From Caballeronia sordidicola (lineage in GTDB: Bacteria > Pseudomonadota > Gammaproteobacteria > Burkholderiales > Burkholderiaceae): DNA of 64,000 nt. The translations under genes and the position numbers were made by a program. How positions within the stretch are numbered: the stretch's first letter is position 1; every line of letters begins with the position of its first letter. The notes below the pieces were generated by a model. It made no database searches. It worked only from the letters and a program-made list of their open reading frames with translations, and was not told the DNA's origin. This document shows, in pieces, positions 16,875-26,379 of the stretch. The stretch is taken from NCBI RefSeq assembly GCF_002220365.1, contig NZ_MTHB01000185.1, positions 1 through 64,000 on the forward strand. The letters are read 5' to 3'.

Positions 16875-17528
16875 TTACTGCGGCTGACGCGAGGTTCCAA
16901 CAACTTCGACTTCCACGCGACGATCCGGTGCGAGGCAGGCGATAAGTTGCTTGCGGTTCTTCTGGTTGCAACCCGTGGTAACCGGGTTACGCTTGCCCTT
17001 GCCTTCCGTATAGATACGGTTGGCTTCGATGCCCTTGCTGACCAAGTATGCCTTGACAGCTTGTGCACGACGCAGCGACAGGCGATCGTTGTACTTGTCC
17101 GAACCGATACGGTCCGTGTAACCCGTTGCGACCACAACTTCCAGGTTCAGGTCGCCAATCTTCGATGCGAGATCGTCAAGCTTTTCCTTGCCGCCTGGCT
17201 TCAGGATGGCCTTGTCGAAGTCGAACAGAGCGTCAGCTTGGTACGTAACCTTTTGGCTCTGGATGACCGGAGCAACCGGCGGAGCGACCGGCGGCTGCGG
17301 TGCCTGGGCTACCAGCGCGCCATCGCACTTTGCGTTGGCCGTTGCCGGGGTCCAGAACGCGTCACGCCAGCAAAGCTCGTTCGTGCCGTTCATCCACACG
17401 TATTCGCCCGTGCCGTTCACCCAGTTGTCATTCACTGCCTGACGTGAAGCCGGGACCGATTGCGCCATAGCCGATGCAGCCATAACTGCGGTAGCTGCAA
17501 TGAACGCGAGCTTTGAAAGTTTATTCAT
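16875..17528 (-). CDS. ompA: OmpA-family outer membrane protein
   Basis: A 217-residue protein. Residues 1-22 are a signal peptide ending AMA-QSVP. Next come a Cys-containing segment, a Pro-rich linker (APQPPVAPPVAP), and a C-terminal OmpA domain that binds peptidoglycan (about residues 95-205). The TGYTDRIGSDKYNDRLSLRR motif holds the conserved Asp and Arg that contact diaminopimelate. There is no 8-stranded barrel domain, so it is the short betaproteobacterial OmpA type, linking envelope and peptidoglycan. A long untranslated leader precedes it; TATACT in the minus-strand leader is a possible -10. Confidence 0.92.
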   Translation of the reverse strand: MNKLSKLAFIAATAVMAASAMAQSVPASRQAVNDNWVNGTGEYVWMNGTNELCWRDAFWTPATANAKCDGALVAQAPQPPVAPPVAPVIQSQKVTYQADALFDFDKAILKPGGKEKLDDLASKIGDLNLEVVVATGYTDRIGSDKYNDRLSLRRAQAVKAYLVSKGIEANRIYTEGKGKRNPVTTGCNQKNRKQLIACLAPDRRVEVEVVGTSRQPQ

Positions 17529-18270
17529 ATTTCTCCTCTCGAAATTGAGATTACCGCAGGTTTACTGCGAGCCTTGTTGACAAAGACAAGTCATACATTG
17601 CTCGAAGTATAACATTACCGCGGAACAAAACGCTGTGTGTAGACTTCGAGCAGTGTCTAACTTTGTGCGTTCGCATTTTGCCATATCGTTCCCTTGCAAC
17701 GATAAAAATATCCCCGGCCCCCTAACGCCCGCAACCTTATGTGGTGCATGCGCAACAAGACGGGGCATGGGAATCGCAGGGTTTGATACGTGCCGAACAT
17801 GCGCACAATGCGTGCCACCCCGGAACTTTTTCCAAAAACATCAATACACCTTTTTCGACGGGATTTCGCGCGTTAGTTGGCGGCGTCAAATCCCGTGAGG
17901 GCGAATGATAGCGGGTTAGTCTGACGTTTTCACTTTGTTCTGTGCAGCAAATTGTAAGCTTTCGCTACCGCTCGCTTGACGGGCGCGCGTCATGCTGGTC
18001 ATCGGCTTGCGCCGTCCTGCGCCGTCCACGCTTCGTCTCTGGTCACGCTGTTTTGTCCCTAAATTTCCCATTCCGCTATGTTGCGGCTCCATGCCGACCC
18101 TATGGACTCTATGTATACGCAGCTGCTCCGGGAGCGGATGTCGCGCATGTTAGAATCGCGTGATGCGTTGCGTTCGCAATGCCGATGCTAAACGACGGTG
18201 AATCCGGGTAAAACGCCGCAAAAGAGGCTTTTATTCCGCGCCGGCGCCGCACAGTTCAAGACACGGATAA
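17529..18270. other. Divergent regulatory region between ompA and gyrA
   Basis: This 742-base region separates two divergent, highly expressed genes. No open frame in it has a credible start or family features. It should hold the ompA promoter near 17600 (minus-strand TATACT) and the gyrA promoter on the right side; TTAGAAT near 18147 is a possible -10. I could not define either with confidence. Confidence 0.5.
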
Positions 18271-20994
18271 ATGGATCAATTCGCCAAAGAGACCCTGCCA
18301 ATCTCCCTTGAGGAGGAAATGCGCCGCTCATATCTCGATTACGCGATGAGCGTGATCGTGGGGCGAGCGCTCCCCGATGTCCGCGACGGCCTCAAGCCAG
18401 TCCACCGCCGCGCGCTGTATTCCATGCACGAACTGAACAACGACTGGAATCGCGCTTACAAGAAGTCGGCGCGTATTGTGGGCGACGTCATCGGTAAATA
18501 TCACCCCCACGGTGACCAGTCGGTCTACGACACCATCGTGCGGATGGCACAGCCGTTTTCGCTGCGCTACATGCTGGTCGACGGACAAGGCAATTTCGGT
18601 TCGGTCGACGGCGACAATGCCGCCGCCATGCGATACACCGAAATCCGCATGGCCAAGATCGGCCATGAGCTGCTGGCGGATATCGACAAGGAAACGGTCG
18701 ACTTCGGCCCGAACTACGACGGCAGCGAGAGCGAACCGCTGGTTCTGCCCGCGCGCATCCCCAATCTTCTGATCAATGGCTCGGCCGGGATTGCCGTGGG
18801 CATGGCGACGAACATTCCGCCGCACAACCTGCGCGAAATCGTCGATGCCTGCATGCATCTGCTGAACAACCCCGAGACCACCATCGACGAACTGATGGAA
18901 ATCGTTCCGGCGCCGGATTTTCCGACGTACGGCGTGATTTATGGCGTGTCGGGGGTGAGGGACGGCTATCGAACGGGTCGCGGACGCGTCGTGATGCGCG
19001 CGACCACGCACTTCGAAGAGATCGACCGCGGCCAGCGCATGGCGATCATCGTCGACGAAATCCCGTATCAGGTGAACAAGCGCACGCTGCTCGAGCGCAT
19101 TGCCGAACTGGTGAACGAGAAGAAGATCGAAGGCATCTCGGACATCCGCGACGAATCCGACAAGAGCGGCATGCGCGTGGTGGTCGAGCTGAAGCGCGGC
19201 GAAGTGCCGGAAGTGGTGCTGAACAATCTGTACAAGATGACGCAGCTCCAGGACACGTTCGGCATCAACATGGTCGCGCTGGTCGACGGCCAGCCGCGTC
19301 TCTTGAACCTGAAGCAGATGCTGGAGTGTTTCCTGTCGCATCGGCGGGAAGTGCTGACGCGGCGCACTGTATACGAGTTGCGCAAGGCTCGGGATCGTGG
19401 CCACGTGCTGGAAGGCCTGGCGGTGGCGCTGGCGAATATCGACGAATTCATTCGCATCATCAAGGCCGCGCCGACTCCGCCGATCGCGAAGCAGGACTTG
19501 ATGAACAACGCCTGGGACTCGGAAATCGTGCGCGAAATGCTGTCGCGCGCCGAAACCGAGGAATCGGGCGGGCGGCAGGCGTATCGGCCGGAAGGGTTGA
19601 ATCCGGCGTACGGCATGCAGGCCGACGGTTTGTACAAGCTTTCCGACGTTCAGGCGCAGGAAATTCTGCAAATGCGCCTGCAACGCCTGACCGGGCTCGA
19701 GCAGGACAAGATTGTCGGCGAGTACAAGGAAGTGATGGCGCAAATCGCCGACCTGCTCGACATCCTGGCGCGGCCGGAGCGGATTCGCGCGATCATCGTC
19801 GAAGAACTGGCGTCCATTCGTGCTGAGTTCGGCGACGACCGCCGTTCGCGCATCGAACTGAATGCGACCGAACTGAACACCGAAGACCTGATCACACCGC
19901 AGGAAATGGTCGTGACCATGTCGCATACCGGCTACGTCAAGTCGCAGCCGTTGTCTGAGTATCGCGCGCAAAAGCGTGGCGGCCGCGGCAAGCAGGCCAC
20001 GCAGATGAAGGAAGACGACTGGATCGACACGCTCTTCATCGCGAATACGCACGACCACATGCTGTGTTTCTCGAACCGCGGACGTGTTTACTGGATCAAG
20101 GTCTACGAAGTGCCGCAGGGTTCGCGCAATTCGCGCGGCCGGCCGATTGTGAACATGTTCCCGTTGCAGGACGGCGAGAAGATCAACGTCGTGCTGCCGA
20201 TCAAGGAATTCTCCGCCGACAAATACGTCTTCATGGCGACTTCGCTGGGTACGGTCAAGAAGACGCCGCTTGAAGCATTCAGCCGGCCGCTGCGCAAGGG
20301 CATCATTGCAGTCGGCCTGGACGACGGCGATTTCCTGATCGGCGCGGCCATTACCGACGGACAGCATGACGTGATGCTGTTCTCGGATTCGGGCAAGGCG
20401 GTGCGTTTCGACGAAAACGACGTGCGTGCAATGGGCCGCGAAGCCCGTGGCGTGCGCGGCATGCAATTGGAAGAAGGGCAGCAGGTTATCGCGTTGCTCG
20501 TCGCCGGCGGTGAAAACCAGTCTGTGCTGACCGCAACCGAGAACGGCTTCGGCAAACGTACGCCGATCGAGGAATACACCCGTCATGGCCGTGGCACGAA
20601 GGGCATGATCGCTATCCAGACGTCCGAACGTAACGGCAAGGTGGTCGCCGCAACGCTCGTCGAACCGGAAAGCGAAATCATGCTGATCACCAATACGGGC
20701 GTGCTGATTCGCACGCGAGTGTCGGAGATCCGCGAAATGGGCCGTGCAACCCAAGGTGTTACACTCATCAGTCTTGATGACGGCACGAAACTGTCCGGCT
20801 TGCAGCATATCGCCGAGGCGGAAGTGGCAGTCGAACTCGACGGCGATCTGGAAGGTGAAGCGGGCGAGGCAAACGATGGCGGCGAACCATCGGCCAGCGC
20901 TGCGGCTGATGATTCGACCCATGCAGCTGATGACACTGACGTTGGCGGCACGCCGGACGACACCCCGGAAGGCGATGAGGACAGCACGTCCTGA
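18271..20994 (+). CDS. gyrA: DNA gyrase subunit A
   Basis: The 907-residue GyrA cleaves and rejoins DNA to introduce negative supercoils with GyrB. The winged-helix/tower domain carries catalytic Tyr122 in AAAMRYTE. The GyrA box QKRGGRG lies near residues 567-573, ahead of a six-bladed C-terminal beta-pinwheel. An acidic tail of about 55 residues (DGDLEGEAGEAND... GDEDSTS) ends the protein. In the quinolone region the sequence is HPHGDQSVYDT: position 83 is Gln where E. coli has Ser, while Asp87 is kept. It is followed by a DUF2059 gene and serC. Confidence 0.98.
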   Translation: MDQFAKETLPISLEEEMRRSYLDYAMSVIVGRALPDVRDGLKPVHRRALYSMHELNNDWNRAYKKSARIVGDVIGKYHPHGDQSVYDTIVRMAQPFSLRYMLVDGQGNFGSVDGDNAAAMRYTEIRMAKIGHELLADIDKETVDFGPNYDGSESEPLVLPARIPNLLINGSAGIAVGMATNIPPHNLREIVDACMHLLNNPETTIDELMEIVPAPDFPTYGVIYGVSGVRDGYRTGRGRVVMRATTHFEEIDRGQRMAIIVDEIPYQVNKRTLLERIAELVNEKKIEGISDIRDESDKSGMRVVVELKRGEVPEVVLNNLYKMTQLQDTFGINMVALVDGQPRLLNLKQMLECFLSHRREVLTRRTVYELRKARDRGHVLEGLAVALANIDEFIRIIKAAPTPPIAKQDLMNNAWDSEIVREMLSRAETEESGGRQAYRPEGLNPAYGMQADGLYKLSDVQAQEILQMRLQRLTGLEQDKIVGEYKEVMAQIADLLDILARPERIRAIIVEELASIRAEFGDDRRSRIELNATELNTEDLITPQEMVVTMSHTGYVKSQPLSEYRAQKRGGRGKQATQMKEDDWIDTLFIANTHDHMLCFSNRGRVYWIKVYEVPQGSRNSRGRPIVNMFPLQDGEKINVVLPIKEFSADKYVFMATSLGTVKKTPLEAFSRPLRKGIIAVGLDDGDFLIGAAITDGQHDVMLFSDSGKAVRFDENDVRAMGREARGVRGMQLEEGQQVIALLVAGGENQSVLTATENGFGKRTPIEEYTRHGRGTKGMIAIQTSERNGKVVAATLVEPESEIMLITNTGVLIRTRVSEIREMGRATQGVTLISLDDGTKLSGLQHIAEAEVAVELDGDLEGEAGEANDGGEPSASAAADDSTHAADDTDVGGTPDDTPEGDEDSTS

Positions 20995-21110
20995 CACAGC
21001 GTTCGCAACCAGCGCCTGTTCTGTTTCTGAAAGCTTGAATGGATAAGCTGCGCGACTTGAGCAAATGCCGAGTCGCGCCGCGATGAAAGCAAAAATTTTT
21101 TAAGGGAGTA

Positions 21111-21716
21111 ATGATGCAAAAACAGTTTAAACAATGGATGTTGCTGGCTGCTTTGGTACCGGCTTTCGCATCGGCTCAATCGCTCCAGAGCCAAGCGACG
21201 ACGCCGGCTGCAGACGCAGCCACAGCGGCACCGGATCCGGCGAAGCAAGCTGCGATCAAGGACCTGCTGGACGCAATCGACGCGCAAAAGCTCGTCGGCG
21301 CCATTGGTAACAGCGCACAAATGCAGTCGAAGCAACTGGTTCCGGCCATCTTGTCTGACGCTTTGAGCGAAAACAAGACGATGAACGACAAGCAGAAGCA
21401 AGCTGCCGTTCCTCAGCTCCAGAAGGACACGGTGCCGAAGCTGGTGGACTCGGCAGGTCAGGTGTTCGCGACCGACTCGTTCCGTCAAGATGCCATGCAG
21501 GCTCAGTACGACGCGTACGCGAAGTACTACACGACAGCTGAAATCAAGGATCTGACGACGTTCTACAAGAGCCCGACGGGTCGCAAGTTCATCCAGGTTC
21601 AGGACCAGGTTGGTCGTGACGTGGTGAATGGTCTGATGCAGAAGTACATGCCGCAATCGATCAAGGCCACCCGCACGCAAGCGGACAAGGAAGTGGCTGC
21701 CGTCAAGCCGAAGTAA
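21111..21716 (+). CDS. DUF2059-family secreted protein
   Basis: A 201-residue exported protein. Residues 1-20 form a signal peptide (MLLAALVPAFASA-QSL) and are followed by an Ala/Thr-rich stretch. A C-terminal helical DUF2059 domain contains YDAYAKYYTTAEIKDLTTFYKSPTGRKF, the family signature. The function of DUF2059 proteins is unknown; they are predicted periplasmic. The start is ATGATG with GGGAG six bases upstream. It lies between gyrA and serC, and two hairpins close the transcript. Confidence 0.85.
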   Translation: MMQKQFKQWMLLAALVPAFASAQSLQSQATTPAADAATAAPDPAKQAAIKDLLDAIDAQKLVGAIGNSAQMQSKQLVPAILSDALSENKTMNDKQKQAAVPQLQKDTVPKLVDSAGQVFATDSFRQDAMQAQYDAYAKYYTTAEIKDLTTFYKSPTGRKFIQVQDQVGRDVVNGLMQKYMPQSIKATRTQADKEVAAVKPK

Positions 21717-21726
21717 GTCAGGCTGC

Positions 21727-21781
21727 CAAAACCCGCTGCCGCTCGTATGGCTCAGTAAGCGGCTGTAGTTTGGCGGGTTTT
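21727..21781 (+). terminator. Terminator after the DUF2059 gene
   Basis: AAAACCCGC near 21728 pairs with GCGGGTTTT near 21773, enclosing an inner CCGCT..AGCGG hairpin, and the T run follows. Confidence 0.7.
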
Positions 21782-21795
21782 CGGGACGGTGCGAT

Positions 21796-21836
21796 AATGG
21801 CTGTTTGCGTTCAGACGCAAACAGCCATTTGTTTTT
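21796..21836 (+). terminator. Perfect 15-bp hairpin with T tail upstream of serC
   Basis: AATGGCTGTTTGCGT (21796-21810), loop TCAG, ACGCAAACAGCCATT (21815-21829), then TGTTTTT. It has terminator form and lies ~100 bases before serC. It may be a second terminator for the upstream gene or a leader hairpin acting on serC. Confidence 0.75.
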
Positions 21837-21933
21837 CGCGGCGCGGTTTAGACGTTTTTCAGCTGGTTCTCGCTGGCGTTTTCCGTCGCTGGCGTTCTCT
21901 TTATTGAGTCCGGTTTTTCGGGGTGTTTATCAG

Positions 21934-23016
21934 ATGCGCGTGTTCAATTTCTCCGCTGGTCCTGCAGCAATGCCAGAAGAAGTACTCCGTCAAGCCGCCG
22001 ACGAAATGCTCGATTGGCACGGTAGCGGCATGAGCGTGATGGAAATGAGCCATCGCGGCGCTGAGTTCATGTCAATCCATGAAGCGGCGCTGACTGATCT
22101 CCGGGACCTGCTGAAAGTGCCCGCGTCGCACAGGATTCTGTTCCTGCAGGGCGGCGGCATTGGCGAGAACGCGATCGTGCCGCTGAACATGCTGGGCACG
22201 CGTAAAACCGCGGACTTTGTTGTGACCGGCTCGTGGTCGCAGAAGTCGTTCAAGGAAGCGCAGAAGTACGCAACGCCGCACATCGCGGCCAACGGCAAGA
22301 CGGAGCAGGGTTTCACGCACGTACCCAAGATCGACGAATGGCATCTCTCCGACGATCCGGCCTACGTCCATATCTGCACGAACGAAACGATCGACGGCGT
22401 CGAGACCTTTGAGATTCCCGATCTCGGTTCGGTGCCGCTGGTTGCCGACGCGTCGTCGCACATTCTTTCCCGCCCGATGGACATCGCGAAATATGGCGTG
22501 CTGTTCGGCGGCGCGCAGAAGAACATCGGCATGGCGGGCGTGACGGTCGTGATCGTGCGCGAGGACCTGCTTGACCGCGCGTTGGCGATCTGCCCGTCGG
22601 CGTTCGAATGGAAGACGGTCGCCGCGAACAATTCGATGTACAACACGCCGCCCACCTACGCAATCTACATTGCCGGCCTGGTGTTCAAGTGGCTGAAAAA
22701 GCAGGGCGGCCTGGAAGCCATGGAAGCACGCAGCATCGAAAAGTCGACGCTGTTGTACGACACCATCGACGCCAGCAGTTTCTATCTGAACAAAGTCGAG
22801 CGTCAGTCGCGCTCGAGGATGAACGTACCGTTCTTTCTCGCCGACGAATCCCGTAACGAAGCATTCCTGGCCGGCGCGAAAGCGCGTGGCCTGCTGCAGC
22901 TGAAAGGCCACAAGTCGGTCGGCGGCATGCGCGCGTCCATCTATAACGCAGTGCCGCTCGAAGCGGTGAAGACGCTCGTCGAGTATATGAAGGAATTCGA
23001 GCAGACCAGTGCCTGA
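21934..23016 (+). CDS. serC: Phosphoserine aminotransferase
   Basis: A 360-residue class V PLP aminotransferase that makes 3-phosphoserine from 3-phosphohydroxypyruvate and glutamate; it also serves pyridoxine synthesis. The N-terminus MRVFNFSAGPAAMPEEVL is the family signature. The PLP lysine lies in FGGAQKNIGMAGVT, and the phosphate-binding region GGGIGENAIVPLNML is present. The start at 21934 is set by this N-terminus; the frame is open further upstream but runs through a hairpin. It is first in the serC-pheA-hisC-tyrA-aroA-cmk-rpsA series. Confidence 0.97.
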   Translation: MRVFNFSAGPAAMPEEVLRQAADEMLDWHGSGMSVMEMSHRGAEFMSIHEAALTDLRDLLKVPASHRILFLQGGGIGENAIVPLNMLGTRKTADFVVTGSWSQKSFKEAQKYATPHIAANGKTEQGFTHVPKIDEWHLSDDPAYVHICTNETIDGVETFEIPDLGSVPLVADASSHILSRPMDIAKYGVLFGGAQKNIGMAGVTVVIVREDLLDRALAICPSAFEWKTVAANNSMYNTPPTYAIYIAGLVFKWLKKQGGLEAMEARSIEKSTLLYDTIDASSFYLNKVERQSRSRMNVPFFLADESRNEAFLAGAKARGLLQLKGHKSVGGMRASIYNAVPLEAVKTLVEYMKEFEQTSA

Positions 23017-23082
23017 ATCGGGCCTGGTCTCCCATCCGATGCTTGGGGCTTCCAGGCCGGATCGACTCATCTCATACAACGC

Positions 23083-24165
23083 ATGGACGACGACCTTAAT
23101 TCACGACTCATACCGCTGCGCGAGCGCATTGATGCGCTTGACGCGCAACTCATCGCGCTCCTGAACCAGCGCGCCGCCGTGGCGCTCGAAGTGGGCGAGG
23201 TGAAGAAGCATTTCAACGCGCCGGTGTTTCGCCCCGAGCGTGAGATGCAGGTGATCGCGCGGCTCCAGGAAATGAGCGAAGGGCCACTCGCCGACGATCA
23301 CATCAGCTCGATCTGGCGCGAGATCATGGCCGCGAGCCGCGCGCTCGAAAAGACGCTGCGCGCGGCTTATCTCGGTCCGGTCGGGACCTATAGCGAGCAG
23401 GCGATGGTCGAGTATTTCGGACATTCCATCGAAGGCGTGCCGTGTCCTTCCATCGACGAAGTGTTTCGCTCGGTTGAAGCCGGCGCGGCCGAATTCGGCG
23501 TGGTGCCGGTTGAGAATTCGGCCGAAGGCGCGGTCTCGCGGTCGCTCGATCTGTTCCTGCAAACCTCGCTGGTGATCGGCGGCGAACTGGCTTTGCCGAT
23601 CCACCACAATCTGTTGACGGTATCCGGCACGCTCAATGGCGTGACGCGCGTGTTCGCGCATCCGCAAGCGCTCGCGCAATGCCAGCACTGGCTGACGGCG
23701 AATGCGCCCACGCTCGCGCGCCAGGCGGTTTCGAGCAATGCTGAAGCGGCGCGGCTGGCGGTGGGCGACCCGACTATCGCGGCTATTGCAGGTGACCGCG
23801 CGGCCACGCATTACGGCCTCGGCGTGGTCAGCGCGATGATCCAGGACGACCCGCACAACCGCACGCGCTTTGTCATGATTGGCAAGGAACGCACGGGCGT
23901 GAGCGGCTATGACCAGACGTCACTGATCGTGTCGGTGGCGAACGAGCCCGGCGCGTTGCTGAAATTGCTGGAACCGCTGGCACGTCACGGGGTATCGATG
24001 ACCCGGTTCGAGTCGCGTCCCGCGCGCGTCGGTACGTGGGAATACTACTTTTATATCGACGTGGAAGGACATCGCGAGGACGCAGCGGTCGCCGCCGCGC
24101 TCAAGGAACTGGGCGAAAAGGCCGAGTTCCTCAAGATCCTCGGCTCGTACCCGCGCGCTCGTTGA
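23083..24165 (+). CDS. pheA: Bifunctional chorismate mutase / prephenate dehydratase (P-protein)
   Basis: A 360-residue enzyme that converts chorismate to prephenate and then phenylpyruvate for phenylalanine synthesis. Residues ~1-90 form an AroQ-type chorismate mutase (LIPLRERIDALDAQLIALLNQR). The prephenate dehydratase domain follows (AYLGPVGTYSEQA; VPVENSAEGAVSRSLDLF). A C-terminal ACT domain with GALLKLLEPLARHGVSMTRFESRP senses phenylalanine. The ESRP motif is the feedback-inhibition site. It lies 66 bases after serC and 26 before hisC. Confidence 0.97.
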   Translation: MDDDLNSRLIPLRERIDALDAQLIALLNQRAAVALEVGEVKKHFNAPVFRPEREMQVIARLQEMSEGPLADDHISSIWREIMAASRALEKTLRAAYLGPVGTYSEQAMVEYFGHSIEGVPCPSIDEVFRSVEAGAAEFGVVPVENSAEGAVSRSLDLFLQTSLVIGGELALPIHHNLLTVSGTLNGVTRVFAHPQALAQCQHWLTANAPTLARQAVSSNAEAARLAVGDPTIAAIAGDRAATHYGLGVVSAMIQDDPHNRTRFVMIGKERTGVSGYDQTSLIVSVANEPGALLKLLEPLARHGVSMTRFESRPARVGTWEYYFYIDVEGHREDAAVAAALKELGEKAEFLKILGSYPRAR

Positions 24166-24191
24166 GCCCTTTAAAAACCGCTGGAGAAAAC

Positions 24192-25307
24192 ATGACATCG
24201 CAATTCGGCCCATCCTACGTGCGCGCGATCGCGCCTTACATTGCCGGCAAGCCGATCTCGGAAGTGGCGCGTGAATTCGGACTGAACGAAGCGGACATCG
24301 TGAAGCTCGCGTCGAATGAAAACCCGCTCGGCATGCCCGAGTCGGCGAAGCTCGCGATGGCGCAGGCAATCGCGGAACTCGGCCGTTATCCGGACGCGAA
24401 CGGCTTCGATCTGAAAGCCGCATTAAGCGAGCGTTACGGCGTGCCGCCGGAATGGATCACGCTGGGCAACGGCAGCAATGACATCCTCGAAATCGCCGCA
24501 CATGCGTTCGTCGAGAAGGGCCAGTCGATTGTCTACGCGCAATACTCGTTCGCGGTCTATGCACTTGCCACGCAGGGTCTGGGCGCGCGGGCGATCGTCG
24601 TGCCGGCCGTGAAGTACGGTCACGACCTTGAGGCAATGCTCGCTGCTATCGCCGACGACACGCGTCTCGTGTTCGTCGCGAATCCGAATAATCCGACCGG
24701 AACGTTTATCGATGGTCGGACGCTCGAAGCGTTTATTGCACGCGTGCCGCGTCACGTGGCGATCGTGCTGGACGAGGCGTACACGGAATATCTGTCGAAG
24801 GACAAGCGCTACGATTCCATCGAATGGGTGCGTCGTTATCCGAATCTGCTCGTGTCGCGCACGTTTTCAAAGGCGTTCGGGCTGGCTGGACTGCGCGTGG
24901 GATTCGCGATAGCGCAACCGGAGCAAACCGATCTGCTGAATCGCCTGCGCCAGCCGTTCAATGTGAATTCGATGGCGCAAGCCGCCGCGATCGCCGCGTT
25001 GAAGGACACTGCGTTCCTCGCGAAGAGCGCCGAGATCAATGCGGCAGGTTATCGCCGGCTGACGGAAGCCTTCGACAAACTCGGCCTGGAATACGTCCCG
25101 TCCGACGGCAACTTCGTGATGGTGCGCGTGGGTAATGACGACGCCGCCGGGCAGCGCGTGAATCTCGCCTTGCTCAAGCAGGGCGTGATCGTGCGGCCGG
25201 TCGCCAACTACGGTTTGTTGCCGTGGCTGCGCGTCACGATCGGCTTGCCGGAAGAGAACGACGCGTTTATCGCGGCGCTTGAAAAAGCGTTGGCAGCAAC
25301 TGCTTGA
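24192..25307 (+). CDS. hisC: Histidinol-phosphate aminotransferase
   Basis: A 371-residue class I/II PLP aminotransferase with start MTSQFGPSYVRAIAPYIAG and GGAG upstream. The PLP lysine lies in SRTFSKAFGLAGLRVG; NPNNPTGT and LDEAYTEY are the conserved substrate and cofactor motifs. It makes histidinol phosphate and may also act on aromatic keto acids. Its position between pheA and tyrA fits a role in phenylalanine and tyrosine transamination as well. It may be one of two hisC copies in such genomes. Confidence 0.93.
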   Translation: MTSQFGPSYVRAIAPYIAGKPISEVAREFGLNEADIVKLASNENPLGMPESAKLAMAQAIAELGRYPDANGFDLKAALSERYGVPPEWITLGNGSNDILEIAAHAFVEKGQSIVYAQYSFAVYALATQGLGARAIVVPAVKYGHDLEAMLAAIADDTRLVFVANPNNPTGTFIDGRTLEAFIARVPRHVAIVLDEAYTEYLSKDKRYDSIEWVRRYPNLLVSRTFSKAFGLAGLRVGFAIAQPEQTDLLNRLRQPFNVNSMAQAAAIAALKDTAFLAKSAEINAAGYRRLTEAFDKLGLEYVPSDGNFVMVRVGNDDAAGQRVNLALLKQGVIVRPVANYGLLPWLRVTIGLPEENDAFIAALEKALAATA

Positions 25308-25404
25308 TTGTTTCTGTTTCGCCCGTGCGTTTCTAGAAAGGCGCGGGTTGTTTGTTTCGATTGTTCACCCCTCGCGCCGAAAGGCGCGTTTTCATCGATG
25401 TCTC

Positions 25405-26337
25405 GTGGCCGCGTTCTCTTTCAATAAAATTGTCATTTTTGGTGTCGGCCTGATCGGCGGATCACTCGCGCGCGCTTTGCGCGAACGCGCTGGCTTGACG
25501 GGCGCGAAGGGCGAGGTCGTAGGCGTCGGGCGCTCGATCAAGTCCGTCGAGCGTGCGCTGGAACTCGGCGTGATCGATTCGGCCGTGTTTCTCGACGACG
25601 ACCGCGCGCTCGAACTCGCGCTGCGTGACGCCGACATCGTGCTGGTTGCCGCACCCGTTGCGCAAACCGAGCCGCTGCTGCGGCGGATTGCGCCGTTCCT
25701 GGATACACGCACCATCGTTACCGATGCTGGTAGCACAAAAAATGACGTTGTCTCGGCGGCGCGTGCAGCGCTGGGCGACCGCGTCGCGCAATTTGTGCCG
25801 GGACATCCGATAGCCGGCCGCGAATCGAGTGGTCCTGATGCCGCGATACCCGATCTTTATGTCGATCGGAACGTCGTGTTGTGCCCGCTGCCGGAGAATC
25901 CGGCGTCGGTGGTGGAGCGAGTCGCCGATATGTGGCTCGCGACCGGCGCCAGAGTGCATCGGATGACTGCGGAGCAGCACGACAGCGTGCTCGCGTCGGT
26001 GAGCCATTTGCCGCACGTGTTGTCGTTCGCGCTGGTCGAGATGATTCTGCAGGCGCCCGACGCCGCGCTCAAGTTTTCGTTCGCCGCCGGCGGGTTCCGC
26101 GATTTCACGCGGATCGCGGCGTCGAGTCCTGAGATGTGGCGCGACATATGTATCGCGAACCGGGCCGCGTTGCTGACTGAAATCGATGCTTATACCAACG
26201 TGCTGGCGCGTCTTCGCCAAGCCATCGACACCGCCGACGGTGCCGCGCTCCAAGCGGCCTTCGAACGCTCGCGCACGGCGCGGACCGTTTGGCAACAAGG
26301 CGGTGCGATCAAAGCCGCCGACGACTCCGCACAATAA
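25405..26337 (+). CDS. tyrA: Prephenate dehydrogenase
   Basis: A ~310-residue NAD-dependent prephenate dehydrogenase that makes 4-hydroxyphenylpyruvate for tyrosine. The Rossmann motif IVIFGVGLIGGSLARALRE is at the N-terminus. VTDAGSTKNDVV and PGHPIAGRESSG are the catalytic-domain motifs with the conserved His. I chose the GTG at 25405 because it puts the Rossmann strand at the very N-terminus, as in relatives; the frame is open back to 25279, overlapping hisC. No good ribosome site is visible. aroA follows after 42 bases. Confidence 0.92.
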   Translation: MAAFSFNKIVIFGVGLIGGSLARALRERAGLTGAKGEVVGVGRSIKSVERALELGVIDSAVFLDDDRALELALRDADIVLVAAPVAQTEPLLRRIAPFLDTRTIVTDAGSTKNDVVSAARAALGDRVAQFVPGHPIAGRESSGPDAAIPDLYVDRNVVLCPLPENPASVVERVADMWLATGARVHRMTAEQHDSVLASVSHLPHVLSFALVEMILQAPDAALKFSFAAGGFRDFTRIAASSPEMWRDICIANRAALLTEIDAYTNVLARLRQAIDTADGAALQAAFERSRTARTVWQQGGAIKAADDSAQ

Positions 26338-26379
26338 TTCGCACAATAGCTAGCTGGACCTGACTAACTGGACTTAATC

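Noticed and set aside
17635..17898. Open frame in the ompA-gyrA spacer
   Set aside because: It has no ribosome site and no family features, and it lies in the leader and promoter region.
18328..20997. Very long open frame (889 codons) antisense to gyrA
   Set aside because: It mirrors gyrA in a high-GC genome where the third-position bias keeps the opposite frame open. The protein has no recognisable domain, and the gyrA frame is certain.
25279..25404. N-terminal extension of tyrA overlapping hisC
   Set aside because: Relatives begin right before the Rossmann strand. The extension is Arg/Phe-rich and overlaps the end of hisC.
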